Origin: JADHMP01 sp016779985
Lineage (GTDB): Bacteria; Bacteroidota; Bacteroidia; Flavobacteriales; Flavobacteriaceae
Length of the DNA stretch: 64,000 nt
NCBI GenBank assembly: GCA_016779985.1
Contig: JADHMP010000002.1
Location: 124,001-188,000, forward strand
Reading direction: 5' to 3'
Shown here: positions 34,463 through 41,587 of the stretch, in pieces
Numbering within the stretch: position 1 is the first letter of the stretch
Layout: each line of letters opens with the position of its first letter
Notes under the pieces: generated by a model
The model's database searches: none
Seen by the model: the letters and a program-made list of their open reading frames with translations, nothing else
Told to the model about the DNA's origin: nothing
Made by a program: the position numbers and the translations under genes

Positions 34463-34957
34463 ATGAGAACAATAATTTTAACCATTTGCATTTTTGCTGT
34501 TGTATCTTGTGTTCCACCAAAGCAAGAAACAGAATCAAATCCAAATCCAGAATTTGAAAAGAATCTTGCTACAGCCAAAAAGTTTTTTGAATTATTCAAT
34601 TCTGAAGATTTAGAGGCACAAATACCAATGATCTGCCCAGGGGTAACCCATTATCCGCCTTTTTATGGTTCAGAACCTGGGAAATACGATGCTTTTTTAG
34701 CAGCTGGTAAGGCGTGGATGGACAATTTTGACGATATAACATACAATGCAGAAGTGTGGTTGCCTGGAACAGATTCACTAGGCACACTAAACGGGAGTGT
34801 TAGAACGTATGGCACTTGGACAGCAAAAAATACCACAACAGGCACAGTGATCACTAATAGAGCGTATCATTCTTTTGAATTCAATCCTAAAGGACAAATT
34901 CATGAACTACGTGATTATTTTGATGCATCTGGAGCCATGGCTGCTGCTATGAACTAA
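34463..34957 (+). CDS. SnoaL/NTF2-like lipoprotein
   Basis: 164 residues. Lipobox VVSC at about residue 16, then an NTF2-like fold: a helix KNLATAKKFFELFNSEDLEAQ, the TYGTWTAKN strand and the closing HSFEFNPKGQIHELRDYFDASG. The family includes ketosteroid isomerase-like and polyketide-cyclase-like proteins; most Bacteroidota members have no known substrate. It is a single-gene unit ended by a good hairpin terminator. A related fold occurs in the lipoprotein at 39919-40401. Confidence 0.85.
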   Translation: MRTIILTICIFAVVSCVPPKQETESNPNPEFEKNLATAKKFFELFNSEDLEAQIPMICPGVTHYPPFYGSEPGKYDAFLAAGKAWMDNFDDITYNAEVWLPGTDSLGTLNGSVRTYGTWTAKNTTTGTVITNRAYHSFEFNPKGQIHELRDYFDASGAMAAAMN

Positions 34958-34993
34958 GAAAAATAGTTTATTAAATAGCACTTACTTATTTAT

Positions 34994-35020
34994 AACCAGG
35001 CTTTTTTGCCTGGTTTTTTC
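34994..35020 (+). terminator. Rho-independent terminator after the NTF2-like gene
   Basis: AACCAGGC (34994-35001), six-base T loop, GCCTGGTT (35008-35015), then a run of T. The 8-bp stem is perfect and GC-richer than its surroundings. It lies 37 bases after the stop codon. Confidence 0.9.
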
Positions 35021-35398
35021 GTTTACTGCACTTTAGTGCTAATGTAATCTTCAAACCACTCTATGCTATAATAGATGTGTCATTCATAAGTTTGAAGTAA
35101 GCTTATTTTTATGATTGATTTAAATATAGGATAAGCATTATAATTCTTCTATAATAGCCAAATTTTAAACTCTAAGCAGCAAAAGGAAAAACAAGAGTAA
35201 GAAAATAAAATTAATCTACTATACAGGGAAATATTTGATAAAAGTAAATCTTATTTTTTGATGGGGAAATTATCAAAAAATACATATTGAGTAGAATCAA
35301 ACTGTTGTGCGATTAAGAAAGAGATGAATTATCTTTTTAACTGATTTTTGATTTTAAGAACGAACACCGCCAGACTTTATAAGTTCATGTATATGCCT
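35021..35398. other. AT-rich spacer, no gene seen
   Basis: 378 bases between the terminator and the end of the convergent phzF-like gene. I read all frames for short ORFs with protein-like composition and found none. No promoter box with a following start, no hairpin with a T-run and no repeat shared with other spacers stood out. Confidence 0.6.
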
Positions 35399-36187
35399 TC
35401 AATAAATTTGGAATGAACCTTTGAGATAAGTTTTTGCTTTACCGCCAATCAAAACACGATCTTTTTTATTTTCGCATAGGAGGAATCCTTGACGTTGAGA
35501 CAACTGAACAGCATTCATTTTTTGTTTATTTAAAACAGAAGCCCAAAAGGGAATTAGAGAACAATGTGCAGAGCCAGTAACTGGGTCTTCAAGAAGGGTA
35601 GCATTGGGTGTAAAGAAACGAGATACAAAATCTACCTTTGCTCCAGGCGCAGTAAATACAACTCCTCCAGTTCCAAGACGTAACTGGTCAAATAAATTTC
35701 TTTCTATCTCAATGTTCTTAATAGCTGACTCGTTTTCATAAACTAGAATATAGTCTCTGGCTCTAAAGACAGATTTAGGAGCTATATTGATTGCCTGCTC
35801 AAGAAGTGGGGGAAGTGATGCAGCAAGTGGGGCTCTAGAGGGGAAATTGAGAACATAATAATCATTTTCTAATACAACCTGAACCTTACCACTTATAGTT
35901 TTGAAGTTTATCACCCCTTTAGTGAAGTGTAAATGTGTTTTCAACACATGAGCGGTAGCGAGAGTGGCGTGTCCGCACAAATCCATTTCCAGATCTGGCG
36001 TAAACCATCGCAAATGAAACTCTTCGTTATCTTGAACAAAAAAAGCCGTTTCAGATACTGCATTTTCTTTGGCAATTTTTAACAGCACGGCGTCTTCCAA
36101 CCAATCTTTTAGCGGTACAACACAGGCTGGATTTCCACAAAAAAGAGTGTCAGTAAATGCGTCAACTTGATATAGTGAATGTTCCAT
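35399..36187 (-). CDS. PhzF family isomerase/epimerase
   Basis: About 262 residues from the ATG at 36187. A TTG six bases upstream is part of the promoter box, so it was not used. The N-terminus YQVDAFTDTLFCGNPACVVPL, the catalytic-Glu segment NAVSETAFF, the LCGHATLATAH loop and the C-terminal EDPVTGSAHCSL are diagnostic. The fold is two diaminopimelate-epimerase-like halves. PhzF enzymes isomerise phenazine precursors, but most relatives act on unknown small metabolites; no phenazine genes are nearby. Confidence 0.93.
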   Translation of the reverse strand: MEHSLYQVDAFTDTLFCGNPACVVPLKDWLEDAVLLKIAKENAVSETAFFVQDNEEFHLRWFTPDLEMDLCGHATLATAHVLKTHLHFTKGVINFKTISGKVQVVLENDYYVLNFPSRAPLAASLPPLLEQAINIAPKSVFRARDYILVYENESAIKNIEIERNLFDQLRLGTGGVVFTAPGAKVDFVSRFFTPNATLLEDPVTGSAHCSLIPFWASVLNKQKMNAVQLSQRQGFLLCENKKDRVLIGGKAKTYLKGSFQIY

Positions 36188-36190
36188 ATA

Positions 36191-36198
36191 CAAAGATA
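36191..36198 (-). promoter_or_regulatory. -7 box abutting the PhzF-family start
   Basis: Minus-strand TATCTTTG ends 3 bases before the ATG at 36187. With usual spacing from the -7 box, transcription would start at the ATG itself, i.e. a leaderless mRNA. No -33 TTG at standard spacing was found. Confidence 0.5.
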
Positions 36199-36419
36199 AA
36201 TACTTTATATCTCTTTCTTACACATGGCTTTATAAACATATTATTCTGAGGAATACCTTTTTTATGATTAGAACTTGATAGCTACTGATGGACATAGAAA
36301 ACATTTGTCTATGCTTTATTTTATAATGGGAAGTCCCAATTTCTTGAGTGGAAAAGCTAAGATCTATTAGTCATAATGGCTTAGTTTTTTTAAATTGAAC
36401 TACTTATACACAACTACTT

Positions 36420-36542
36420 ATGTCAAGCTTTTGGAAATGGAGAAGAAAATTCATGATTGAAAACCCCAATTTATCAGGAATTATAGCTTTTTTGAAGGGG
36501 ATAATTGTTACGATTTTAGTTTATGAATTTTTGTTTAAATAA
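36420..36542 (+). CDS. 40-residue single-span membrane protein
   Basis: An ATG-started ORF reading MSSFWKWRRKFMIENPNLSG, continuing through IIAFLKGIIVTILVYEFLF to a final Lys and TAA. A basic N-terminus (WKWRRK) and one strongly hydrophobic helix (about residues 20-38) predict an inner-membrane N-in protein. It lies alone in a 700-base spacer, in none of the larger reading frames. The composition is very unlike random translation of this AT-rich DNA. Function unknown. Confidence 0.5.
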   Translation: MSSFWKWRRKFMIENPNLSGIIAFLKGIIVTILVYEFLFK

Positions 36543-36858
36543 ACAAAACAACCATAAAGAATACCGATATAAATTATTTTATTTTTAGATTGTTTACAGG
36601 AACTATGATGATCTATTATCATGGTTTTGATAAGATTAGGTAAGCGAATTAATGATGGAATAGGGTAGGAAAATTTTATAATTAGATTCTTTGAGCACCC
36701 CTCTAGGTTTTATGGGCAGCTTTTCAGAATCAATAGTAGCAGTTTTTAGTGTATTGGTCTTTTTTGATAAACATCCACTTTTTTATTGATGTTTGGAATA
36801 CTAATAGCCTCTTTAAAGAACATCTCTTCTAAGGGAATTTAAGATCTTGATAGATTTA
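36543..36858. other. spacer between the 40-residue ORF and the DUF411 promoter
   Basis: Apart from the frameshifted ORF at 36691-36842, this AT-rich stretch holds a small inverted repeat (ATGAT/ATCAT around 36605-36619) and no long ORF. No terminator with a T-run was found. Confidence 0.5.
36691..36842 (+). pseudogene. probable frameshifted small membrane protein gene
   Basis: From TTG 36691 (or ATG 36712) the frame reads MGSFSESIVAVFSVLVFFDK and HPLFY, then TGA at 36787-36789. In a second frame from the same point the reading continues FLLMFGILIASLKNISSKGI to a TAA at 36840-36842. One extra T in the six-T run at 36779-36784 would join them into a 43- to 50-residue two-helix protein. This looks like a single-base deletion in a homopolymer, either real decay or a sequencing error. 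Function unknown. Confidence 0.35.
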
Positions 36859-36890
36859 TTGTAAATAAACGATAAATTTATATAAATTTG
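36859..36890 (+). promoter_or_regulatory. complete TTG-N21-TAAATTTG promoter for the DUF411 gene
   Basis: A -33 TTG (36859-36861), a 21-base spacer and a perfect -7 TAAATTTG (36883-36890) form a full Bacteroidota primary-sigma promoter. The box ends 3 bases before the ATG at 36894, so the transcript is predicted to be leaderless. Confidence 0.7.
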
Positions 36891-36893
36891 AAT

Positions 36894-37343
36894 ATGAGAA
36901 ATTTAACTCACCCCTTAATTATCGCTTTTTTAACCCTTTTATCTTGTCAAGAAAACATTACTGAAAAGGGCATTGTTTATTTATCTCCAGACTGTTCATG
37001 TTGCCATAAATGGGTCATGCATATGGAAGAGAATGATTTTCGTTTAGAAGAAAATAAAGACTCGGATATGTTTGATATTAAAACGAATGCTGGAGTTCCT
37101 GAAGATTTGACTTCATGCCATACCGCAGTAATTGACGGCTATTTTATTGAAGGCCATGTTCCAGCTGATGACGTAAAAAGATTATTAAAAGAAAAGCCTG
37201 ACAATATAATAGGCTTAACTGCACCTGGAATGCCCGCAGGTATTAATGTGCCGGGTATGGAAGTTAATGACGAAAGAGCTTCTTTTGATGTGTTAGCGAT
37301 CAACTCCGAAGGTGAATCCAGTGTTTGGAAACATCACGAATAG
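36894..37343 (+). CDS. DUF411 metal-binding lipoprotein
   Basis: About 149 residues from this ATG; a TTG two codons earlier is inside the promoter box. A signal segment ends in a lipobox (LLSC), then the DUF411 domain: YLSPDCSCCHKWVMHMEEN with its CxCC motif, TSCHTAVIDGYFIEGHVPADD and GLTAPGMPAGINVPGMEV. DUF411 proteins are found in copper and other metal-resistance loci and probably bind metal through the CxCC. No metal pump is adjacent. It stands alone between long spacers. Confidence 0.88.
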   Translation: MRNLTHPLIIAFLTLLSCQENITEKGIVYLSPDCSCCHKWVMHMEENDFRLEENKDSDMFDIKTNAGVPEDLTSCHTAVIDGYFIEGHVPADDVKRLLKEKPDNIIGLTAPGMPAGINVPGMEVNDERASFDVLAINSEGESSVWKHHE

Positions 37344-37608
37344 TGCAGACTAATTCAGAATTATGCAATATTTTTAATCGAATGTCTTAATTCACTTGTA
37401 GTTATAAGGCTGTTCTCATTTCATTAAAAGTGATTGAGTGTTTAGTGGTTATATTTTTATATATAAATAATAATCTATACTTGAATTAAACTAATTTATA
37501 CTTCTTAGGTTCTTTAGTCATCTAACGAATACCTCTGTTGAGGAGAATTAATATTATTTTTTGTTATTAATTTAATATTTGGTTAATAAACTAAAAGACC
37601 GAGTTGTT

Positions 37609-37690
37609 TATTTTTGACCAGTTATTTTGTTTGTTTTTCATTAACTAGATGAAACTAAAATGTGGGTTCTATACAAGCCCACATTTTTTT
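37609..37690 (+). ncRNA. candidate ~70-nt small RNA
   Basis: TATTTTTG matches the -7 consensus, and the nearest upstream TTG is 27 bases away (longer than usual). A terminator follows at 37657-37690, more than 300 bases past the nearest protein gene. A transcript of about 65-75 bases would result. The only ORF in it begins ATGAAACTAAAA and runs through the hairpin, so it is probably not coding. Confidence 0.25.
37657..37690 (+). terminator. orphan Rho-independent terminator
   Basis: AAAATGTGGG (37657-37666), 11-base loop, CCCACATTTT (37678-37687) and more T. The 10-bp stem is perfect. It lies 314 bases beyond the DUF411 stop and 268 before the next start, so the RNA it ends is not obvious. 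Confidence 0.8.
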
Positions 37691-37954
37691 TATAACTTAT
37701 TACTATTTCTCTATCAGAATTACTAATCAGAATAGAGTTAAACTAACCTCCTTAGTATTTACTTTTGAATAGTTTGTTCATTTTATGATAATTGGTTTTT
37801 GTTTAAAAGGGATGAGGTAATGTAGAATGATGATGAGCGTTTAGAAACCTTCATTTCCGATTCCCTTTTTTAGTTTTATCATATCTTAATGTTTATTTAT
37901 TATTGGATTGTGTTTTAAAGAGCACAAGTTGGTTATATTGAAATTAAATTTCAT

Positions 37955-38950
37955 ATGACTTTATCTTTCAGACTAATTATTGTTTTTCTATTTACTTATT
38001 CCTCTGGATTTACCCAAGACTATACATTTGATTTTTTACCACAAAAAATCGGCTTTGGATCTTGTAACGACACCACACTAAGTGCTGAAATTTGGAAATC
38101 CATAGAGAAAGAACATAATGACGTTTGGATTTGGCTTGGAGACAATGTATATAGCAAGCCAAACAATCCAGAGAGCTTGAAGGCGTTATATCAGCAGCAA
38201 AAAGAAAATAGAAATTACCAGTCGATTCTTCGGGATACAAAAGTCTTTGGGATTTGGGATGACCACGATTATGGGCAAAATGATGGAGATGGTTCTTATC
38301 CATATAAAATCGAAAGCAAACAATTGTTTTTAGAATTTTTAGACATTGCAGAGGAGCATCCAGTCAGAAAGCGAAATGGTATTTATCAATCGTATTCTTT
38401 TGAGGGTTCTTCTTTTAGCATCTTATTATTATTACTCGATGTAAGGAGTTTTAAACCAAAATACACAAAAAGCAGCAATCCAAATCAAAGATATGAGCAA
38501 GACAAAGAAGGTGATATTTTAGGGGAAGAACAATGGAATTGGGTTGAAAAAAACATAAAAAAGAAAGAGTATGACCTAGTTTTAGTGGCAAGTGGAATTC
38601 AGATTTTGTCCTCTGAGCACCTTTATGAAAAATGGGAAAACTATCCAAAATCTAAAAAAAGATTAATCGATTTAATGAAAACAAAAACAAAAGTTATTTT
38701 CTTAACAGGGGATAGACATATTTCAGAAATATCTAAATTACCCATAGAAGAAAACAAAGCCATACTTGATTTTACTTCCAGTGGATTAACCCATTCCTAT
38801 GAAACACTTTTAACTGAAAAAAATAAATACAGAATTAGCCCTCTTATAACCCAAAAAAGTTATGGTGTAATAGAATTAAATCCTGCGAATAAACCGACAC
38901 TTTCAATAAAAGACATAAATGGCAAATCCCTTTTTAAGATAACAAATTAG
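37955..38950 (+). CDS. short PhoD-like metallophosphatase, secreted
   Basis: 331 residues with a signal peptide (ending SSGFTQ) and no N-terminal beta domain, so it is shorter than the 534-residue relative at 25314-26918. Metallophosphatase motifs: FGSCND, WLGDNVYS, WDDHDYGQNDGDG and LTGDRHISE. It probably hydrolyses phosphate esters in the periplasm. It stands as a single gene in a gene-poor region. Calling it an alkaline phosphatase would go beyond what the sequence shows. Confidence 0.87.
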   Translation: MTLSFRLIIVFLFTYSSGFTQDYTFDFLPQKIGFGSCNDTTLSAEIWKSIEKEHNDVWIWLGDNVYSKPNNPESLKALYQQQKENRNYQSILRDTKVFGIWDDHDYGQNDGDGSYPYKIESKQLFLEFLDIAEEHPVRKRNGIYQSYSFEGSSFSILLLLLDVRSFKPKYTKSSNPNQRYEQDKEGDILGEEQWNWVEKNIKKKEYDLVLVASGIQILSSEHLYEKWENYPKSKKRLIDLMKTKTKVIFLTGDRHISEISKLPIEENKAILDFTSSGLTHSYETLLTEKNKYRISPLITQKSYGVIELNPANKPTLSIKDINGKSLFKITN

Positions 38951-38993
38951 AATCCTTTTAAATCTTTTATTCTACATAGAAATTAAGAGGATA

Positions 38994-39128
38994 TCAAATT
39001 GACTTCCTGAATAATTTAGTATAAAGTGGAATTGTGATAACTGAAAAGGGAAGGATTAGAAGTAAGGTTATAATCCAAAAGGAAAATTTTTTTGGAGAGA
39101 AAAAAAGTAATTTTTTTAATTTAACCAC
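38994..39128 (-). CDS. 44-residue membrane protein with GTG start
   Basis: On the minus strand a GTG opens the frame MVKLKKLLFFSPKKFSFW, continuing IITLLLILPFSVITIPLY and TKLFRKSI to TGA. A basic N-terminus, a strongly hydrophobic central helix (about 18-36) and a basic tail (KLFRKS) give a typical single-span small protein. A perfect -7 box (TAATTTTG, 39133-39140) ends 4 bases before the GTG, the same geometry as other leaderless starts in this window. Start codon and promoter support each other. Function unknown. Confidence 0.55.
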   Translation of the reverse strand: MVKLKKLLFFSPKKFSFWIITLLLILPFSVITIPLYTKLFRKSI

Positions 39129-39132
39129 ATTT

Positions 39133-39140
39133 CAAAATTA
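39133..39140 (-). promoter_or_regulatory. -7 box for the 44-residue membrane protein
   Basis: Minus-strand TAATTTTG, 4 bases upstream of the GTG at 39128. The nearest upstream TTG is about 27 bases away, longer than standard. Confidence 0.4.
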
Positions 39141-39791
39141 ATAATTAGAAATCCAGATAATGTAAACCAAGTGATAGGAAAAGGTTAAAAAAAAGGAAAT
39201 AGCAAAAGATCCAGAACATAATAATTAAGAACGCTAAATTTTATCTTGCTAATGTTCAAATCTCTTTCTAATATTGAAAAAAACAATATAAATTTAAAAT
39301 AATGTTTTTCAGTATATCATAATTATTTATAATCTATTGTAGTGTAAATATAGTATGATAATGAAGTAAATATTAAGGTTGTTAGACTTAAAAACATCTA
39401 GTTTGAACTACAGTTTGCACTACATTTTAAATGTATACTGAATGTGACTATGAATCGAAGAAATGCCCTCAGTGTGACGATGGGATAATCTGAGAGAATG
39501 ATTGGGGGAGTCCGTATTAAGGCTGATTAGAGTCTTTGACATATAACAAGTGTTTTTTGCAGCATTGTCAATCTCTCTAATCATCCTGTTATCATTTCTA
39601 ACCCATTGAGTTTTATTCATAATCATCTTATTTAGCTTGTAGATATTGTTATATCCCACCACGTTACAAACTTCCCCAAAACAACACCCCCCTAAAATCA
39701 CTATACAGGAATCCATCTAAGGTTAAGGAAATACATCAGACGAGTTAAAAGAATTTGTTGAGCCATTTGGATTACCCTTTTATTTTCATAA

Positions 39792-39835
39792 ATGATATGC
39801 TAAGTTCAGTAGAGCCTAAAACCTCGGCATATCAT
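39792..39835. repeat. 9-bp-stem inverted repeat ahead of the small-gene row
   Basis: ATGATATGC (39792-39800) and GCATATCAT (39827-39835) are perfectly complementary, enclosing a 26-base loop that contains CTAAGTTCAG-like sequence and GCCTAAAAC. No T-run follows, so it is not a terminator. The TAAGTTCAG in the loop is shared with the repeated element found in later spacers. Confidence 0.6.
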
Positions 39836-39875
39836 CTTAGTAAATTTGAGGAAGAAAAGAACGGAGTATAGAAGT

Positions 39876-39883
39876 TAAATTTG
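39876..39883 (+). promoter_or_regulatory. -7 box for the NTF2-like lipoprotein at 39919
   Basis: TAAATTTG, a perfect match, 35 bases upstream of the ATG. A second copy is at 39841-39848. The TTG within the first copy is 27 bases upstream of the second, longer than a usual -33 spacing. Confidence 0.45.
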
Positions 39884-39918
39884 TTAAATTGGCCTATTAT
39901 TAATTATAAATCAATAAA

Positions 39919-40401
39919 ATGAAAAGAACATTACCTATTTTACTACTTGTGTTTGCTCTGAATTCTTGTAATAAACAAGAATCAAAATCAGAGGCAAATC
40001 TTAAAATGACTCAATTATTTTTTGATAATCTATTTACAAATCCTGAAGTATCGAAAAGTTTACTACATAATGATTTTACTTTTTCTTGGATGGGTATAAT
40101 AGAGCAAGGAGGTGTGCTATGGAATAGAGACAATTTATTTGACGAGTATTTTAAAAATATTATTCCTGAAATATTACCCAATGGAATCGTTTTAAATACA
40201 GTTGATACAATTTACGATGAAAATGGTGTGGCAATAATTCAAGAAGGAGATGCAGAAGGTAAAAATGGAGAATATGACAATAAATATGTATGGATTTTTA
40301 AAATGAAAGATGGTTTGATTTATTCATTGAGAGAGTATAATAGTGATATATTAGTCGCAACTCAATTATATGATTACAAACTAATACCAATTGATAATTA
40401 A
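39919..40401 (+). CDS. SnoaL/NTF2-like lipoprotein, first gene of the small-gene row
   Basis: 160 residues. Lipobox ALNSC at about residue 17, followed by an NTF2-like chain: MTQLFFDNLFTNPEVSKSLL, then VDTIYDENGVAIIQEGDAEG and a closing YVWIFKMKDGLIYSLREYNS. Family function is unknown in Bacteroidota; relatives include SnoaL-like cyclases and ketosteroid-isomerase-like proteins. It resembles the lipoprotein at 34463 in fold but not closely in sequence. Its downstream spacer carries nested inverted repeats. Confidence 0.8.
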   Translation: MKRTLPILLLVFALNSCNKQESKSEANLKMTQLFFDNLFTNPEVSKSLLHNDFTFSWMGIIEQGGVLWNRDNLFDEYFKNIIPEILPNGIVLNTVDTIYDENGVAIIQEGDAEGKNGEYDNKYVWIFKMKDGLIYSLREYNSDILVATQLYDYKLIPIDN

Positions 40402-40409
40402 ATTTTCGG

Positions 40410-40468
40410 TATGATATTCATTTAGTTAAGGATGAATGTGTAGTAGAGGTGTTTTAGTGTTTATCATA
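40410..40468. repeat. nested inverted repeats in the spacer after 40401
   Basis: TATGATA (40410-40416) pairs with TATCATA (40462-40468), and inside them ATTCAT (40416-40421) pairs with ATGAAT (40432-40437) around a loop containing TTTAGTTAAGG. The outer arms resemble the ATGATATGC/GCATATCAT arms of the preceding spacer. Confidence 0.5.
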
Positions 40469-40498
40469 TTAGTAGTTTATTAATAATAAAACAACTTA

Positions 40499-40975
40499 AT
40501 GAAGAAATTAATGATTATTTCGCTTTTTGCTATCTTAATTTTCAGTTGCAAAAACCCGAATCCAAATGAAATTCCCAATGAAGTAATCGTCATTGTTGAG
40601 TTAATAAAGAATAAAGAAAAATCGCAAAAAGAATTAAAAGAGTTTACTAAAAAATACAGTGAATACGTAAAAAGTACTGAACCTAATACACTTGGATGGA
40701 CATATCACGATGCTGGAGAGAAAATTATACTCATTGAAAGATATAAAAATGAGGATGCGAATATTGTTACAGCAAAAAATATTTCACCAGGCGGTAATCG
40801 CTATAAATTATTACAGGAATCATTTAACTATCATACTTTGGCAAAAGTAACTGTTATAGGCGGTTTTACTCAAAAGCTTATAGATTTTAATAAAATGACT
40901 GCTGAAAAAGTTGGCTTTACAGCACCATTTGTTTATTATCCTTTAATTAGTGGATATAGTAAAAACTCAAAATAG
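40499..40975 (+). CDS. antibiotic-biosynthesis-monooxygenase-like (ABM) lipoprotein
   Basis: 158 residues. Lipobox FSC at about residue 17, then a ferredoxin-like alpha/beta pattern: VIVIVELIKNKEKSQKELKE, a Ser/Pro linker, LGWTYHDAGEKIILIERYKN with the family's conserved Glu-Arg-Tyr strand. The final part (LQESFNYHTLAKVTVIGGF) resembles the closing helix and strand. ABM enzymes are cofactor-free oxygenases or heme-degrading relatives; an exported lipoprotein version has no known substrate. Its stop is followed at once by the shared spacer element. Confidence 0.65.
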   Translation: MKKLMIISLFAILIFSCKNPNPNEIPNEVIVIVELIKNKEKSQKELKEFTKKYSEYVKSTEPNTLGWTYHDAGEKIILIERYKNEDANIVTAKNISPGGNRYKLLQESFNYHTLAKVTVIGGFTQKLIDFNKMTAEKVGFTAPFVYYPLISGYSKNSK

Positions 40976-40985
40976 AGTTTGCATG

Positions 40986-41006
40986 TCCTCTCCACTAAGT
41001 TCCGGA
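40986..41006 (+). repeat. spacer element copy A (CCTCTTCACTAAGTTCAGG family)
   Basis: CCTCTCCACTAAGTTCCGG is 11 bases after the stop of the ABM-like gene. It differs by a few bases from copies at 41487, 42205 and 42565. Flanking it, TAGAGTTTG occurs as a direct repeat at 40973-40981 (including the stop codon) and at 41019-41027. Confidence 0.6.
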
Positions 41007-41069
41007 AGAAAAACAGTGTAGAGTTTGATTTTTATATATTAGCAGCGTATTAAACATAAATCAATCAAA

Positions 41070-41474
41070 ATGAAAATCAAAACTATTTTTAAAATAAACA
41101 TTGCATTAATTTTCCTTCAGGGTTTACCATTATTTATCTCATGGTTTTCACCAGAATTTAAGATGATGTTGTTAGGGGACTTTTTTGGAAACAATCCTTC
41201 AGAAGATGCAATAATTATGTTTGACCAATTTTCACTTGTATTAGGTCTAGTTGTTATTGGAATTATAGCATTAATTTATGGGTCATTATCTTTTAATGAT
41301 TTAGATGTTTTAAGAAGGTTGTCATTACTTTATTTTGCCCTTTCAGGGTTTTTTGCTCTCCCAGATTTAATCAGTGTAATCAAAGGACAACCAACAGCTC
41401 CTCTACCAGTAATTATCTTTGGATTAATAGGTTTAGGTTTGTTTTATTATGGGTCAAAAAAAGGGACTCTTTAA
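41070..41474 (+). CDS. four-helix membrane protein of unknown function
   Basis: 134 residues with four hydrophobic helices at about 8-25, 50-70, 82-98 and 110-128 and a short charged C-terminus (YYGSKKGTL). No recognisable domain; DoxX-like and DUF-type four-helix proteins share the layout, but no motif settles the family. Its 5' spacer resembles that of the preceding gene. The stop is followed after 12 bases by spacer element copy B. Confidence 0.7.
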   Translation: MKIKTIFKINIALIFLQGLPLFISWFSPEFKMMLLGDFFGNNPSEDAIIMFDQFSLVLGLVVIGIIALIYGSLSFNDLDVLRRLSLLYFALSGFFALPDLISVIKGQPTAPLPVIIFGLIGLGLFYYGSKKGTL

Positions 41475-41486
41475 AGTATCATCATG

Positions 41487-41507
41487 TCCTCTTCATTACG
41501 TTCAGGA
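41487..41507 (+). repeat. spacer element copy B
   Basis: CCTCTTCATTACGTTCAGG begins 13 bases after the stop of the membrane protein gene. Its outer bases TCCT and AGGA form an inverted pair. The following text up to the next start is not shared with the other spacers. Confidence 0.6.
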
Positions 41508-41587
41508 ACTCCTAATCTTCTATGGGTATAAACAGTATTAAGGATTCACTAAAACTTTGTTATGGATTCAGTACATTTAATGAGTAA

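Larger units (their letters stand above)
37344..37954. other. 611-base intergenic region with an orphan terminator
   Basis: No convincing protein gene. It contains a -7-like TATTTTTG (37609-37616) followed about 40 bases later by a good hairpin terminator (37657-37687). It also holds a long-range inverted pair, AAAAGGGA (37805-37812) and TCCCTTTT (37862-37869). The first pair could define a short transcript; the second is weaker. The rest is AT-rich with no repeats. Confidence 0.5.
39141..39918. other. AT-rich spacer before the small-gene row
   Basis: No supported gene. A 98-codon minus-strand frame at 39420-39716 has unusual Gly-Gly-Cys-Cys codon runs and no family resemblance. Features present: a one-base-centred inverted repeat TACATTT/AAATGTA at 39421-39435, a 9-bp stem inverted repeat at 39792-39835, and two TAAATTTG boxes (39841-39848, 39876-39883), the second 36 bases before the next ATG. 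The part after 39790 resembles the spacers further right. Confidence 0.55.

Noticed and set aside
36352..36391. AAAAGCTAAG ... CTTAGTTTTTT as terminator
   Set aside because: Stem is only 5 bp plus a mismatched extension with an 18-base loop; too weak to call.
37805..37869. AAAAGGGA / TCCCTTTT inverted pair as a structured RNA or terminator
   Set aside because: The loop is about 49 bases, inner pairing is poor and the short stem is AT-rich. It may be chance.
39420..39716. 98-codon minus-strand frame in the spacer before the small-gene row
   Set aside because: It begins with GGG-GGG-TGT-TGT-type codons, has no recognisable motif and lies in a region with repeats and no promoter box. Possibly decayed DNA, but no parent gene could be named.
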